NCBI GenBank assembly: GCA_000328365.1
Contig: KB297741.1
Coordinates: 1,261,647 to 1,325,646, forward strand
Length of the DNA stretch: 64,000 bases
DNA from: Capitella teleta
Lineage: Eukaryota > Annelida > Polychaeta > Capitellidae
Direction of reading: 5' to 3'
The position numbers and the translations under genes were made by a program. This document shows, in pieces, positions 13,336 to 24,646 of this stretch. The notes under the pieces are model-generated. The model saw only the letters and a list, made by a program, of their open reading frames with translations. It ran no database searches and was not told the origin of the DNA. How positions within the stretch are numbered: the first letter of the stretch is position 1; every line of letters starts with the position of its first letter.

Positions 13336-14316
13336 TCATGAGAGGCCCACCCAATGTGGAGGGAAATAGTCGGCTCTGTTGAAATGAGAGGCAATTTCAG
13401 AATCCCGCCTGGGCCACTTATCAAAGTAAACTACTTGACCACCTGCTAAGAATGCTGACCACCACCCAAACGACCCGACGGTCACAATACTGTTGTTGCA
13501 CAGTGACAACACGCACAAATCTTGTATGGCCGACCTATCCGGTGGGAGGCAGGCCTGACCTCTGTCCAAGAGTTGTCGGAAGTTCTTCTCGCACCATGAG
13601 TGGTCATCACTGACCAGAACAAAGACCACGTGTTGAAAGCGATCCTCATAAAACTGCATAGCCTTCTGGATGTAAACAAGAGGAGCGTCCGCGAAGCCTC
13701 TGCTCTTGGCGATGTTGGACGCCACGTCTCGTCGTCTTATATGTACACCAACCATCATGGCGCTGGCGTTGAATTTTTCTGTGTAAACTCTCTGACAATT
13801 CTGGAGTTCTTCCCTAGCGCGTATTTGCACGGCGTTCTTGAAGGAATATTCTTGTCGTATTGTGCTTTCGAAGCCTTCGAAATACTTCCATGACTGCAAA
13901 TAGCAGCACAAAGATACATTGCCTCGTAATTGCTGAAGTTGTTCCGTGAATATCATCGATTGCTGTTCATAGTGCATTTCTCCTTTGAACCCATCAATGA
14001 TTTTTGCAGATAATCCAGTGAATTTTTTCTTCAGTGGATTATCTCTAGTGATGACTAAAGTGTGATGGCCTCTTGAAGCGATTGCCAGAGCTGATGCGTA
14101 TTGGAAGAGCCAGTTGCCAAGGCGACCAATTCCTTCAGTGTATCCTAAGAATTGATCCTGTATCGTCTCTTTGTTGGGAACTTGGGTTGTCTTTGGATCT
14201 GGCAAAGGATCTTGGACATTAGTATCTGGTATCCTTGCGTAGATAGTGATCACAATATACACTGCAATCAAGGCAATTGCTGACACCAATGGCTTTATAT
14301 CCATATGCCACATCAT
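13336..14316 (-). CDS. Galactoside alpha-1,2-fucosyltransferase (GT11)
   Basis: Transfers fucose from GDP-fucose to the 2-position of galactose on glycans in the Golgi lumen, like FUT1/FUT2. It is a type II membrane protein of 326 residues from the ATG ending at 14316: a short cytosolic tail, one membrane segment (about residues 10-27, LVSAIALIAVYIVITIYA), a stem, and the catalytic domain. Conserved GT11 blocks are GIGRLGNWLFQYAS (about 62-75), the GDP-fucose-binding HIRRRD (192-197), and SFGWWSAFLAGG (282-293). Sequons occur at NVS (133) and NAS (183). The ORF stays open upstream to 14385, but only with a GTG, so I prefer the first ATG (a second follows directly). A TTTCAG acceptor near 14460 suggests a non-coding 5' exon. 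The coding region is intronless, as is common in this family. Confidence 0.88.
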   Translation of the reverse strand: MMWHMDIKPLVSAIALIAVYIVITIYARIPDTNVQDPLPDPKTTQVPNKETIQDQFLGYTEGIGRLGNWLFQYASALAIASRGHHTLVITRDNPLKKKFTGLSAKIIDGFKGEMHYEQQSMIFTEQLQQLRGNVSLCCYLQSWKYFEGFESTIRQEYSFKNAVQIRAREELQNCQRVYTEKFNASAMMVGVHIRRRDVASNIAKSRGFADAPLVYIQKAMQFYEDRFQHVVFVLVSDDHSWCEKNFRQLLDRGQACLPPDRSAIQDLCVLSLCNNSIVTVGSFGWWSAFLAGGQVVYFDKWPRRDSEIASHFNRADYFPPHWVGLS

Positions 14317-14776
14317 GAAATACAACAGTGTTTGATTCGATGACTTGAGTACTGCATATGGCACCACAACAGATGACAATCCCACTCAACAGAAGCCTTC
14401 TAATGCCACTCGAGGTGACAATCAAGCCACACCAGGGATAGTCCCCCTCAGTCAGGACTGAAAGTTAACACCATGCTGAACCACCTCCTCATTCGATCGA
14501 CAAACATTGGCTTTCGATCGATTCGCCTGACTGCATCCATGCTGATGCTTATTCATGTTGTTGTCAGAGCTTCCGTCTTCGCATGCTTGATTTATTTGCA
14601 TGTGTATTTACATTTAAGCGATCTTTTTTTCTGATTTATTTCATTAACACAATAGTGTAAATGAAGCAGCTGTACCAAACAGAAACCGATCAATTCGAAA
14701 GCTCGATCGGCCGAAGCATGGTCAACACGCCAACCCTGCATGTATACGCGTCGCGCCCATTGACCAAACGACACCC

Positions 14777-14893
<117 letters not shown>

Positions 14894-14899
14894 AACAAC

Positions 14900-15880
14900 A
14901 ACAGTAATTGTAATGTTGACTCGCAGATGTATTTCAACCATCGTCTACCGACGCAACTAAATCGCGTCTGCGATCATTAAAAAAATTGTGACTAGCGTGG
15001 GATTGAATCCAATGCTCTGATCAGGACTGACTTAGCTATACAATAAGGTTATGCCTAGTAATAATCATTATCACTTTGGTGTATGATATGCATGTGTTGC
15101 AAAAAAAAAAAAAAAAAAAAAAAAAATATGTCATTTGCGTAAGGGTAGTCCAGGAGCTACATAGTCTAACTAAGCAACAGCTGAAATGTTGAACTAGGTT
15201 TGGCCTCATAACCAGGCAGTCGAGCTCAGTTTGTCACGCCAATTAAGAGTGTGGTATTAAAGAGCGCCACAACGAACCACCAACCCAGAAATGGGTGGGG
15301 GGTTTGGCCATTTAGGTTAGTACGTGTATATTCAGAATACCGCATACGTATACGTATTAAAAAGTCTCTTGTTGTCAGATATTTAATAATTGGTGGTTCG
15401 CTCAATTTCTGCAGTTAACAATAACATAATAATGATTATTTTGTTGTCTACTAAGAATGCATTGTATATTTTATGGGAAGACACAAACAACCCTGTCAGA
15501 CCAGGATCGAGTGTCAACTGATCAATATAGCATGCCATTGTTTCATATTTCTCACAAGACGTGCAGATTGATCGATTTCAGCGTGGATATAGGCGGAGGG
15601 ACAATTTGATCACAGCATTAAGTGACGGTACAAACAGGTGTGTGTGTGTGTGGGGCCGGGGGGTACGTGCGTGTGCGGGTGCGGGTGCGTGTGCGTGTGC
15701 GTGTGCGTGTGCGGGTGCGGTGCGGGTGTGTGAGTGGGTTTACTTAGATTGTGAGTGTATACATGTAATTGCAATGGGAAGATGAACAAAATATGCTGCG
15801 ATAACTCTCTATCAATTTGGCTGTTTTTTGCGGCATATGGTGGATTTAAATAAAACTAGGGTAAGTGCCGATAACTCGGA
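14900..15880. other. No assignable gene
   Basis: Intergenic. Contains a 28-bp A tract (about 15100-15127) and the GT-rich minisatellite listed separately. Nothing else was recognised. Confidence 0.5.
15638..15752. repeat. GT-rich hexamer minisatellite
   Basis: Starts as (GT)n and becomes GTGCGT / GTGCGG hexamers with variants. It is strongly purine-pyrimidine alternating, so Z-DNA-prone. Confidence 0.9.
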
Positions 15881-15891
15881 AGTAAAACCCC

Positions 15892-15902
15892 GCGCATGCG
15901 CA
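15892..15902. promoter_or_regulatory. NRF-1-type palindrome
   Basis: The palindrome GCGCATGCGC, the consensus of NRF-1 (NRF1), lies about 150 bp before the first ATG of the THAP-like relic, in a short GC-richer patch. It suggests a former or cryptic TATA-less promoter. No expression evidence is visible. Confidence 0.4.
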
Positions 15903-16054
15903 GAGCCTAGTAAAATTAAGAGCAGGCGCAGTCTTTATGGGACATTTAACAAGTGAAGATGGAATATCAGCTTAACGCGCGGCGCTCGATAGCTGCGGTT
16001 TTCTTTTCGCTCTTTTCCCGTTATACCTATTACATATGTTGACAATACTGAAAA

Positions 16055-16095
16055 ATGCCAGTGAAGCACTGTATATGGGGTAACGTCACTAGGAC

Positions 16096-16126
<31 letters not shown>

Positions 16127-16480
16127 CAGAACCTGCAGAGGATGCATTTAGGGTGTATATAATGTGTTTTCCGTCCCAAAAAACAGACCCGACCGTCACC
16201 CTGTCAAGTGCCAAACATGGGTGAAAGCTTGAGGGCGTTGAAATTTCCCCGTGACACATGCATTTGTTTGAAGCATTTTGACCTACTGACGCATATCCAA
16301 ACACCCACCCCCTCCCTCCGCATACGTACATGCTTCTGAGACCCACATGTCTTCGTTCATGTACAAGGTACAAGAAGAGGACACCTGTCAGGAAACCAGC
16401 CTAAGCACAGAGGACACCTCATCGGGAGTGTCAACCCTCAGTTGCCAAGAGACCCAAGTTATCTGGCGTGTATCCATATG
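16055..16480 (+). pseudogene. THAP zinc-finger domain relic
   Basis: THAP domains are C2CH DNA-binding fingers found in THAP proteins and in P-element-related transposases. The relic opens with ATG and reads HCIWGN, then is interrupted by a 27-bp A tract. After that FPSQKTDP, KCQTWVKA and then a CICLKHFDL-like C-x2-H end appear in order but in different frames with stops. The following segment (EDTCQETSLSTEDTSSGVS) has an acidic linker look. Spacing fits one THAP domain of about 90 residues. At least three disruptions are present, so it is not functional as read. It could derive from a DNA transposon or from a host THAP gene. Confidence 0.45.
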
Positions 16481-18690
16481 ATATCGTGAATTAAATTAAC
16501 ATTCAATATGTATAATACCGTGTGCAACTCATTGGGTGCATTATACATCATGTGCTGTACGCGTATAATCTAATCAATCATCAAATGGAGGAATTCGTGA
16601 CTGTTATATTAGTTCGTGAAAATGAGTTAGTACGGTGAAAATAAAGCAACTATTGCATAGGTTGTGACTTGTACTAATCTTGAAATCCTATTCATCTACC
16701 AAAAAGTGTTATAGTAATAAAGACATGCCCGTGAGTCTAATTTTAACATACTGATTTAGCCCAGAAAGTACGTACGATATAATTATACGGTATAAAATTT
16801 CTCGGTCTAACACGTACAGAACGCGTTATCACAGAAAGTTGAAATTTGACTTGAATATAGGTTAACTTTCCAGATAAAAATTGCGAGCATTGAATTGCTC
16901 GGAAATTTACGTGATCACTTCTGGCACCAATTTGAGTGACGCAGGGGTCGGCAGTTCGTCGAAATGCTGCAAACTCCTGATTTAAGCGCTAATTCAACAT
17001 TGTTGACTATTAATGAGTTACGAATAACTGCGATATTTTCTTCAAAAACGCACCAAAGCAGAGGAAAAAATATTTTGTAACACTTTGATGGAATTATTAT
17101 ACATGTATAAATTAGTCAAATAAAGCCCAGTTGAGAGCACTAGTACTGGCCTAAAAGTATGATCGTTCTTGTGAGTATACAAACGAGAAAACATTATGTG
17201 AATTTTACAATTATTTGACAAATACATTTCCGTGTTAATTGACATGTTGTGCCAAGTTTTATTGAAATCAATGCATCCAAAGTAGGCCTAATGGTCCCTT
17301 AAACACGTTTCCGCAATCCATTTATTGTTTTCTTATTATCCGGTAAAACTTTACGCAACAAGATGAATTGGCTCAATATTTTATTTCCCCGAAAGAAAAC
17401 CATTTATTCCTTAAGTGAGATATTGAAGTATCATGTTAGAAATCAAATCATTATAAAATCCTTAAAATAGAGTGATATAATTATCCAGAATTGTGCATAA
17501 ATATATGGGTACAGTCAATATCATGTCACTCTAAAATATCCTTTTGGAGACACATGTATAGTGATATATATTTAACTAAATTATCAGTAAGACAAAATCC
17601 TAGGGCAGCAGCAGATGCCTCAATTACATGTCTCTTCCACACAGCACAAATATGAAACATGCGTGGCGGAATAGTTAAATTTAAATAGCTGCGTTGCTTT
17701 TTGACCGAATGATTAAAAATGGACGGGTATTTTTGTTGCACGTCCGTAGCGCAATTTCCGTGTCAACTAAGGTTTTTTTGTGTCGATAGATTTCTATTAA
17801 ATATTCATTACAGCAAAGCCAATACACAAGCAGTGTACTCGATTAAAATTAGCGATCAAATGTTGCGAGAAAGTGTTATGGGAGTCCCACAAATCAAACT
17901 TTTGGCGCCCGAAATTAGGCTTTGACAGTGATATCGGTAGAAGTGCGCTCAATAAAAAATAAGTTATGCCAGAGAAATAATAAAGCTACGTGTGAAATTG
18001 TGATTAGTTGCTCTCTAACCTTTCAAATTTCACGTCTCTGGTATAGCGCGTTCTATGTTCGGCCGAGAACTTTTCGAACAACCCTCGTATACCACTTATA
18101 TATTTCATAACTTTTCAGTTTATATTACTTGGAATATAGACCTATGTTGAGAATTTGTGATCCAGATAGCCTAAGAACGATCAAGGATATTCAATTCACG
18201 CTAATCATCAAATGAATATTATGTAGATCAGGTTATCTGATCCTTCATTACATATGCACTAGCGTCAACAAATTACTAGATGACTTCTTACGTCACAGCT
18301 CAGTATACGGTCAAAACACGTACTGCGCATCGGACACTGTGAGCAGACTAAGCGGCATTGTTTATCGGGTCACAGAATATTCAGACCTGAATATTTATCC
18401 AAACCAGCACAAGATAGTATATAATTGCTATATATATATAAAGCTATATATATATACACACATGTACACACAAGTAATGTTAGCACAAATACACAAATAC
18501 AAATACAATAATACAAATACACAATTCACGTATTTTCATGCTCTGTGGACACATATTATAACTAATGGCTATAGATTATGACCAAGGAGTGGAACGAGTT
18601 AAAGACAGAAAAAAATAACTAAAATGAATATGCGAAAATTTTAACACTTAATTGTTTGACCGATTTGCTAAAGTGAACGTGGGGTTATTA
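16481..18690. other. No assignable gene
   Basis: Over 2 kb of AT-rich DNA. Several ORFs of 60-80 codons are present on both strands, but none has a recognisable motif or plausible splice partners. Confidence 0.5.
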
Positions 18691-18721
18691 TTTGCTGAAC
18701 CCATGACCTCTCCGCTGATCG

Positions 18722-18773
18722 TGACCTACAAACTCAAGGGGTTGACATAAGAGGTCAAGAGGTCAAGAGGCCA
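18722..18773. promoter_or_regulatory. Nuclear-receptor half-site cluster (tandem DR2)
   Basis: AGGTCA at 18752-18757, AGGTCA at 18760-18765 and AGGCCA at 18768-18773 are each separated by AG, forming two overlapping direct repeats with 2-bp spacing (DR2, a RAR/RXR-type arrangement). An inverted half-site TGACCT lies at 18722-18727. The cluster sits about 140 bp before the putative first-exon donor of the LRR gene, in promoter position. Confidence 0.45.
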
Positions 18774-18839
18774 GTGGGCCGGCTTACATTGAAAGGCTGA
18801 CGAGACTGATTCGAGTTACGTCATAATTGTATGGCGGTC

Positions 18840-18910
18840 AGCCGGCCGACAAGTGTTTGATTCGCCATTGCCTGAGTGGAGTTCGCTGAGCGCAGGAGTC
18901 TGTAGATACG
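18840..18910 (+). other. Putative 5'UTR exon of the LRR gene
   Basis: A donor ACG|GTATGT at 18910/18911 pairs in principle with the TTTTCAG acceptor ending at 20005, just 11 bp before the LRR start codon. Its 5' limit is unknown. This is inferred from splice-site quality and position only. Confidence 0.35.
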
Positions 18911-19770
18911 GTATGTTGAATATTGCACTAACTTGGATTAATTGCATTCATTTCACTAAGAATTCCTCCTGCATCTTGTTTGATTTGGCCTCCGATGTCC
19001 AGGGGTAAAGTATTATGAACCGGTTATACTGGTACTCTCTCACAAAACATTCATCGTCACGTTTTTAGTGTTGGCCCACTTTCATGGAACTCACTTCCAG
19101 TGAACATTCAACGTGAAAGCAATTAATATAATATATTCAAATGCCACCCCAAAATGTTTTTATTCGCATAGTATTTTTATCCTTGATAAACTATTCGCAT
19201 ATGAATGTTTTACTTTGGTACACTTGTCATATTAACCCGGACCCACGAACGCGGAAGAATACATTCAACATAAGCCAAGTTAAATGGTTGTCACATGACA
19301 CAATAAAGCCACGTGCTTCTCCAATACCACACATCTTATCAGGTCACGAGGTCACATTATAATATTATAATGACCTAGCATTCACCGTGCTTATAATGCA
19401 CACATAACTCAACACCTTTATCAAATTCCGTGTCGTGCTGGAGCAATCGGATAAACCGGTGCTGCTTTGAGGTGTACGGTCCGAGATCGGATCCCGTCAC
19501 AAGTCAGTTTATCAAAATTCAAAGCGCCCTTTTTAGAGCGATGGCGGGACCCTCCCCCCAATTGCATGATTTGAGGTCCGGGTTGATATGACAAGTGTCT
19601 TTACTTTTTAATGTACGTACAGCGCGTTTGAGCATTTTTTTAATTTTAATTTTTTATTTAATTTTTTTTTTTTAATGGAAGATTGCTTTATAAAATAAAT
19701 TTATTATTATTACTACTATCGATCAGAAGTATAATAAACGAGTCTCACGGGTCCCGACCCAGTTGGTACA

Positions 19771-19829
19771 TGACGTCAGTTTGACGTCGCTACGACGTCG
19801 TATTATGGTCATGACGTCATTTGACGTCA
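19771..19829. promoter_or_regulatory. CRE/bZIP site cluster
   Basis: Perfect TGACGTCA palindromes occur at 19771-19778, 19812-19819 and 19822-19829. TGACGTCG at about 19782 and ACGACGTCGT at about 19792-19801 lie between them. Five ACGTC-core sites in 60 bp, inside the putative first intron of the LRR gene, would be a strong target for CREB/ATF-type bZIP factors. Confidence 0.45.
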
Positions 19830-20016
19830 AACCAACCCTATGCAGAATTCCGTGTCATATAATTATATGACGCACTGGTATAATGCAAATCGCTGAGTTG
19901 GCAGCCATCCCAACCTCGTTAAACTGAAATTCAGGTATTCTTCTCCCCTCGTAATCTTAAATACTCTCTAATCGGTACGCATCATTCTTCTTTCCTATTT
20001 TTCAGATACAAGCACG

Positions 20017-21540
20017 ATGATTGCATGCATATTCGTCCTCATGTTGATGTCACTGGCGTCAGCATCGGTCGACATCGATTGCCCCGTTTCGTGCACATGT
20101 AAAATCAGACCGAATTCACCCCTCGATGTCTCGTGTTCTTACGAGGGACTTGCTGCGGTTCCGGATCTATCCAGTCTACGAGGGACCCAAATCCGCCTTC
20201 TCGATCTGAGCCTGAATTCTATCACTCGTATCGCGGATTCTACATTTGAAGGATTATCAATCGCGGAAATCAACCTCAGTTTCAATCCCATCACAGACAT
20301 CTCCAGCGGAGCTTTCGAAGGCCTCGAGGACACTTTAAGGTCCCTGATGATCCGACAAACAGATCTAGCGTCCCTGCCATCCACTTTCCTCAACGGATTC
20401 AACAAACTTGAGCTGTTGAACATCAGTGACACAAATTCTGACATTTTTACGAATTTAACGAAAGAGACGTTTGCTGAATTGCCAGGGTTAGTTCATCTCG
20501 TTCTGTCCTACAGTGACGTCATTTCCGTGTCTGATGACGCATTCGAGGGAATGACATCACTTTTGGTGTTGATCCTTAACGAGAACAAACTGAGTTCGGT
20601 TCCAGCGGCCATCAAACCTTTGCACAATCTCAGAGAACTAGACTTGTCTATGAATAAAATTCTTCAGATCAGCAATGGAGATTTCCGGGGCTTGGATCGA
20701 TTAAAAATTCTCAAGATGGATTCCAATATAGGAATAGAGTTCAGTGCAGACGCACTTCTGCCATTGGAAGAAACTTTGCATACTTTAAGCTTAATGTGGT
20801 GCGATTTGGCTGAGGTGCCGTCAGAGATCACCATTCTACAGCATCTTCAACGCTTGGACTTATCAGGAAATCTGCTCACCCAGATTGAGGACAACGTTTT
20901 TCTCGGTCTGGATCGCCTGGAAATGCTCGATTTGAGTGAGAACTTTGGACTGGCAATCTCGGGCCCTGGATCCTTCAACGGCATACAGAATTCGCTGCTT
21001 GACATTGATTTGTCGCAATGCTCATTGGTGGATATCCCTGTTGAATCTCTGGAAGTGCTACACCATCTGGAAGTTCTGTCCCTCTCAAGAAATAGAATGA
21101 CCGTTGTTGGAGATTTATCCAAGGTGGCGGCCAAGAAATTGGATCTCTCTCGCAACGAAATCACGTCAGTCGAGGGTCCCTTCAACCGAGGACTCCTGGA
21201 TCTGGATCTCAGCCACAACACTTTCACGCAAACAGATTTCATCTCTGATTCTTGCCAGTTTGAGAAGATTAATTTAATTGAGAATCCACTCAACTGCACA
21301 TGTGAGCTGCTGTCATTGTCTGCGGTATCTGGTGTCGTCTCCAGAGGCGTGTGTGCGACTCCATCTGAATTGGCCGGCGTGTCATTGGGAACAAGAGAAG
21401 TGCGTATGCACTTTACTGAGAGCTGTATGAACAAGAGAAGCGACCACTGCGATTGGTTATCTTCTGCTTCCCCATCCCACTACCACTCATTCACATCCTG
21501 CGTCGCGATTGCTGCTATGTACTTTATTTACCTGTTTTGA
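20017..21540 (+). CDS. Secreted / GPI-anchored leucine-rich-repeat protein
   Basis: 507 residues in a single coding exon. Layout: signal peptide (about 1-17, CIFVLMLMSLASAS); LRRNT cap with four cysteines (DCPVSCTC, then SC); about fifteen LRRs of 23-25 residues (LxxLxLxxN cores such as LRELDLSMNKI, LQRLDLSGNLL, LEVLSLSRNRM); LRRCT cap (NPLNCTCELL, then GVCATP and ESC). A short Ser/His-rich spacer and a hydrophobic tail ending CVAIAAMYFIYLF follow, with no charged residues after it. That tail suits a GPI-attachment signal better than a signalling transmembrane segment, and no TIR or Ig domain follows. The architecture resembles lamprey VLRs and many orphan LRR adhesion proteins. Ligand unknown. 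The upstream acceptor at 20005 implies a non-coding first exon. Confidence 0.85.
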   Translation: MIACIFVLMLMSLASASVDIDCPVSCTCKIRPNSPLDVSCSYEGLAAVPDLSSLRGTQIRLLDLSLNSITRIADSTFEGLSIAEINLSFNPITDISSGAFEGLEDTLRSLMIRQTDLASLPSTFLNGFNKLELLNISDTNSDIFTNLTKETFAELPGLVHLVLSYSDVISVSDDAFEGMTSLLVLILNENKLSSVPAAIKPLHNLRELDLSMNKILQISNGDFRGLDRLKILKMDSNIGIEFSADALLPLEETLHTLSLMWCDLAEVPSEITILQHLQRLDLSGNLLTQIEDNVFLGLDRLEMLDLSENFGLAISGPGSFNGIQNSLLDIDLSQCSLVDIPVESLEVLHHLEVLSLSRNRMTVVGDLSKVAAKKLDLSRNEITSVEGPFNRGLLDLDLSHNTFTQTDFISDSCQFEKINLIENPLNCTCELLSLSAVSGVVSRGVCATPSELAGVSLGTREVRMHFTESCMNKRSDHCDWLSSASPSHYHSFTSCVAIAAMYFIYLF

Positions 21541-21605
21541 TTCCATCAGGATCTTAAAATTATGATACTCTAGTATACTAGCATGCACAATTATTATGAT
21601 TTTGT

Positions 21606-21611
21606 AATAAA
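21606..21611 (+). terminator. Poly(A) signal, LRR gene
   Basis: AATAAA lies 66 bp after the LRR stop codon and fits a short 3'UTR. Confidence 0.55.
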
Positions 21612-21619
21612 TATTTCCT

Positions 21620-22008
21620 AGTTGCATTCACAAAGGAACATCAAATACACATACTGAAGTTGTATCAATTAACATAATTGCATAGGAGACTGGAGTAATT
21701 GCCTTTCGACCGCCTGCACGGAAATCACCTGTAGTGAAGAGAGAAATATACCAAAGAAAGGAAAGACATAAGAGAAGAGGAACGAGATAAGAGTGCAACA
21801 CGAGAGAATAAAAATATATAGCTACGTTCAACCTAAACTCTCCGCGTGTGATACGTCCATCACACGTTGATGAGTCAGCTATGGTTCCATGCCGCACTAA
21901 AAAAATGAATGCGTACATGTATCAGTCGCATAAGAAAAGCAAATGTTCATGCAAGAGGACTCCCCGCTCTGAAAAAAAGGCAATCCACCGGTGACAAAGA
22001 AAATTATC
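21620..22008. other. No assignable gene
   Basis: Region between the LRR gene and a LINE fragment. A 96-residue minus-strand ORF at 21628-21918 has no recognisable domain. Confidence 0.5.
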
Positions 22009-22358
22009 GGGACCTATAGTCTGGGCCTAGCGAACTGTCTGCTCGCAGCACCCCAATTGCAAAGAGTGCAAAACCAAGCTGCTCGCCTGATCAAGTCTGT
22101 TCACTCGAGAGAACCCATCACACGCATCCTAAAGAACTGCGCTGGCTCCAGATTGCTTTTAGAGTGAAATGCAAACTCCTTTCAACTACTTTTATTAACA
22201 TTTAAATGTATGTAATGTGTTCTGTTCCATCATACTTTTCCATCTGATCTCATTCCTCCATATCTGCCTAATAGAAATCTTCGCACACAAAATAAAAACC
22301 TCTTGAATCTCTGTAAATTTCGTTTTTAACATGGTGACCGTTGTTTTTCCCTTTTTCC

Positions 22359-22396
<38 letters not shown>

Positions 22397-22512
22397 CACC
22401 TTTTTATTGGAATCATTTTCTTTTCGTTATTTCATGTTCTGTTCACTTGTCATGCGCATTTGAATATTTTTCTTATAAATGCGCAATATAAATGTGATGT
22501 AAATAAATAAAT
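22009..22512 (+). mobile_element. LINE 3' fragment (CR1/L2/Rex-like)
   Basis: The start reads LQRVQNQAARLIKSVHSREP followed by ITRILK, the characteristic C-terminal region of CR1/L2-type reverse transcriptase ORFs (usual form LQRVQNAAARLI...ITPVLKELHWLPV). Downstream, SDLIPPYLPNRNLRTQ is still visible in a shifted frame. The end is ATGCGCAATATAAATG followed by (AAAT)n, typical of such LINE tails. A poly(T) run of about 34 bp interrupts it. It is 5'-truncated with several frame breaks. Confidence 0.7.
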
Positions 22513-23389
22513 ATCAGCGGGTAAATCCAAGTTTATCGTGAAATTCTTTGTAGCGGTTAACACGTTACACGTATATGCCATACCTTTATTTGCAGGGGAA
22601 CTGAAACCCGGACTTCCAGACTCGCTATAAGTAACAGCTAGCCTGTCAAGAATCTAGCTTGACTTAATTTAACCACCTGATAAAACGATTAGCAATCTTA
22701 ATCATGCTTTAATCAAGCGACATTCTGAAAGCTCACGATCTCAATCCTAATTAACGGTTTTGCCATAAAGTTCACTTGTGGTCTACGTGTAAAAGAAAAG
22801 AGTGAGGACCAACAATGACCCTCGAAGTATCAATTACTAATTGTGTCTTTTATGCCTTTCTCTGAAAACCTTGTGATATCCGATCCCCTGCACGTGTATG
22901 TGATCAAAGCATCCAGAGCCTTGCCAAGGGAGGCAACTGTCACGACGCTCGAATGTCATACGTATCTACGAACACATTGTGGACACAGATGACACTATTG
23001 TCGACTATCCATACTGAATCCTTGGAATGATATAAAATATCGTTCAATAGCCCATTAGATTGCTTATATCATCTTCTTATGCAACAATAGCCGACTACAT
23101 TTACATGTACATGCAATTACGGACACTTTTATCTCCATTATCAAACGAACATTTGTCTGAATCACAGAGCCACTAATGATTTACTGTGTCAATAACGGGC
23201 GGCGACATTAGAGCATGATTCAGATAAAATATAAATATCATATTATTAAATTTAAAATTTAATTAAATGTAAATATAATGTTGTTTATCTTAACAAATAA
23301 TTGTTTGATTGTTGTGGGAAATACTGTATAATAATATTGGATACGAAAGCTGCCGATGACCTTCAACCCAGAACGCGGTCAGCCTCAAG
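22513..23389. other. No assignable gene
   Basis: AT-rich DNA with no recognised feature. Confidence 0.5.
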
Positions 23390-23700
23390 AATGAAATTGC
23401 AGTGTTTTTCACAGACTTCAATAAGCGCCTTGTGATCCTCCAGAACAGCATACAAGAGAAATTTATCTGACCACACCCGACTAATAAAACATTGTGCAAC
23501 TCGCTGGGTTGAAAGACAATATATCAGTCCTCATCTCCAAGGTCCTTTATCGCGCAGCCGTTGCAGCATTGGAGGAAGTGTCATTGTTGAAGGGAGATTC
23601 ATCTTCCAAGGCTTAATTGCACGGAATCCTTGGTGGCTGTTTTCTGGTCTCTTTGGAGATACTGAGCCAAGTGTTGGCTGTGAGCTCATATTTTCTCTAT
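23390..23700 (+). mobile_element. hAT-type transposase fragment
   Basis: The segment IKHCATRWVERQ, followed in shifted frame by AVLISKVLYRAAVAALEEV-like residues and GLIARNPWWLF, resembles the TRWVER..AV..F..L...V..ALEEI region of hAT-superfamily transposases and their zf-MYM-like relatives. The reading frame breaks at least twice and no inverted repeats were located. It is a short decayed fragment. Confidence 0.4.
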
Positions 23701-24276
23701 CCCATTTGAGTTTTAGATCGTTTATTTTAGATAAGCATGTATATAATATTAATCGAGGATTCGATGTAGTAACATATCGATTTCATTTTTACGTCACTAA
23801 ACCCTTATCAAAGATCCTGCAAAAGAAAAAGCAAGAACTTGGGCTTATTATTGTTATTCTCTTTTATTTTCATTGTAATAATGTGTATCCTGCAAATGAA
23901 CCAAACAATCTATATTGACTGAACTTTGGCCATCCCCTCAAAGATTTTCAGAATACGCCACTAATCAAAGATATTTTAGCGTAATAAACATAGGCCTTGA
24001 ATGATTAATCTAATCCCGATAAATAACTGTACTATAAAAGACAAATTAGTGGAGTGGCTAAATGACCGACTGCTTGAATGTTTTGAGTCTAAAATGTAGT
24101 TGATACTCACCTGTCGCCAATGGCGAGATGGATTCCCTTCGAGTACGTCATCAAAGCGGCTAATTCAGCCATGCGAGTGAGGTTCCGGCGACGAACTAAA
24201 GATCGAGAGGAAATGGGTGGTATGACTACTTTGTGCTAATTAAGTGCAACACAAGGAAATGGTGGTACGACTACAT

Positions 24277-24476
24277 GAACGTATTCGTAGCAATATTAGT
24301 TCATGTTGCCAAACTATATGCTTCAATTTATGATTTTAGAGCAGAATTGTGCAACCAATGAGCTAAATATGCATTTCTGCCTGACATGACTTTACATTAT
24401 CATTTAATGTAGGCCTATGATGAAAACCACTGCAATTCAGCAATTACAAAGACTGCCTATAAGCTGTGCAGAGTCA
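24277..24476 (+). repeat. Direct repeat copy 1
   Basis: About 200 bp sharing high identity with 25763-25968 (for example the common core GCATTTCTGCCTGACATGAC). The second copy has a roughly 12-bp insertion near its end. It is either a dispersed repeat family or a local duplication. No coding content. Confidence 0.8.
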
Positions 24477-24646
24477 TCGAATATGCCAGATGGACTGGCT
24501 CATTCTGCATGTTGACAGAAGTTGTCATATTTATGGCCCTAACAGAGGCAGCTGGGCTCAGCCCAGTATAATTGGCATGTGCAGTGGATTTATTATATTG
24601 CACTTCGCTAAACCAATTATAATTGCAGAATACCCCAGACAATTAA

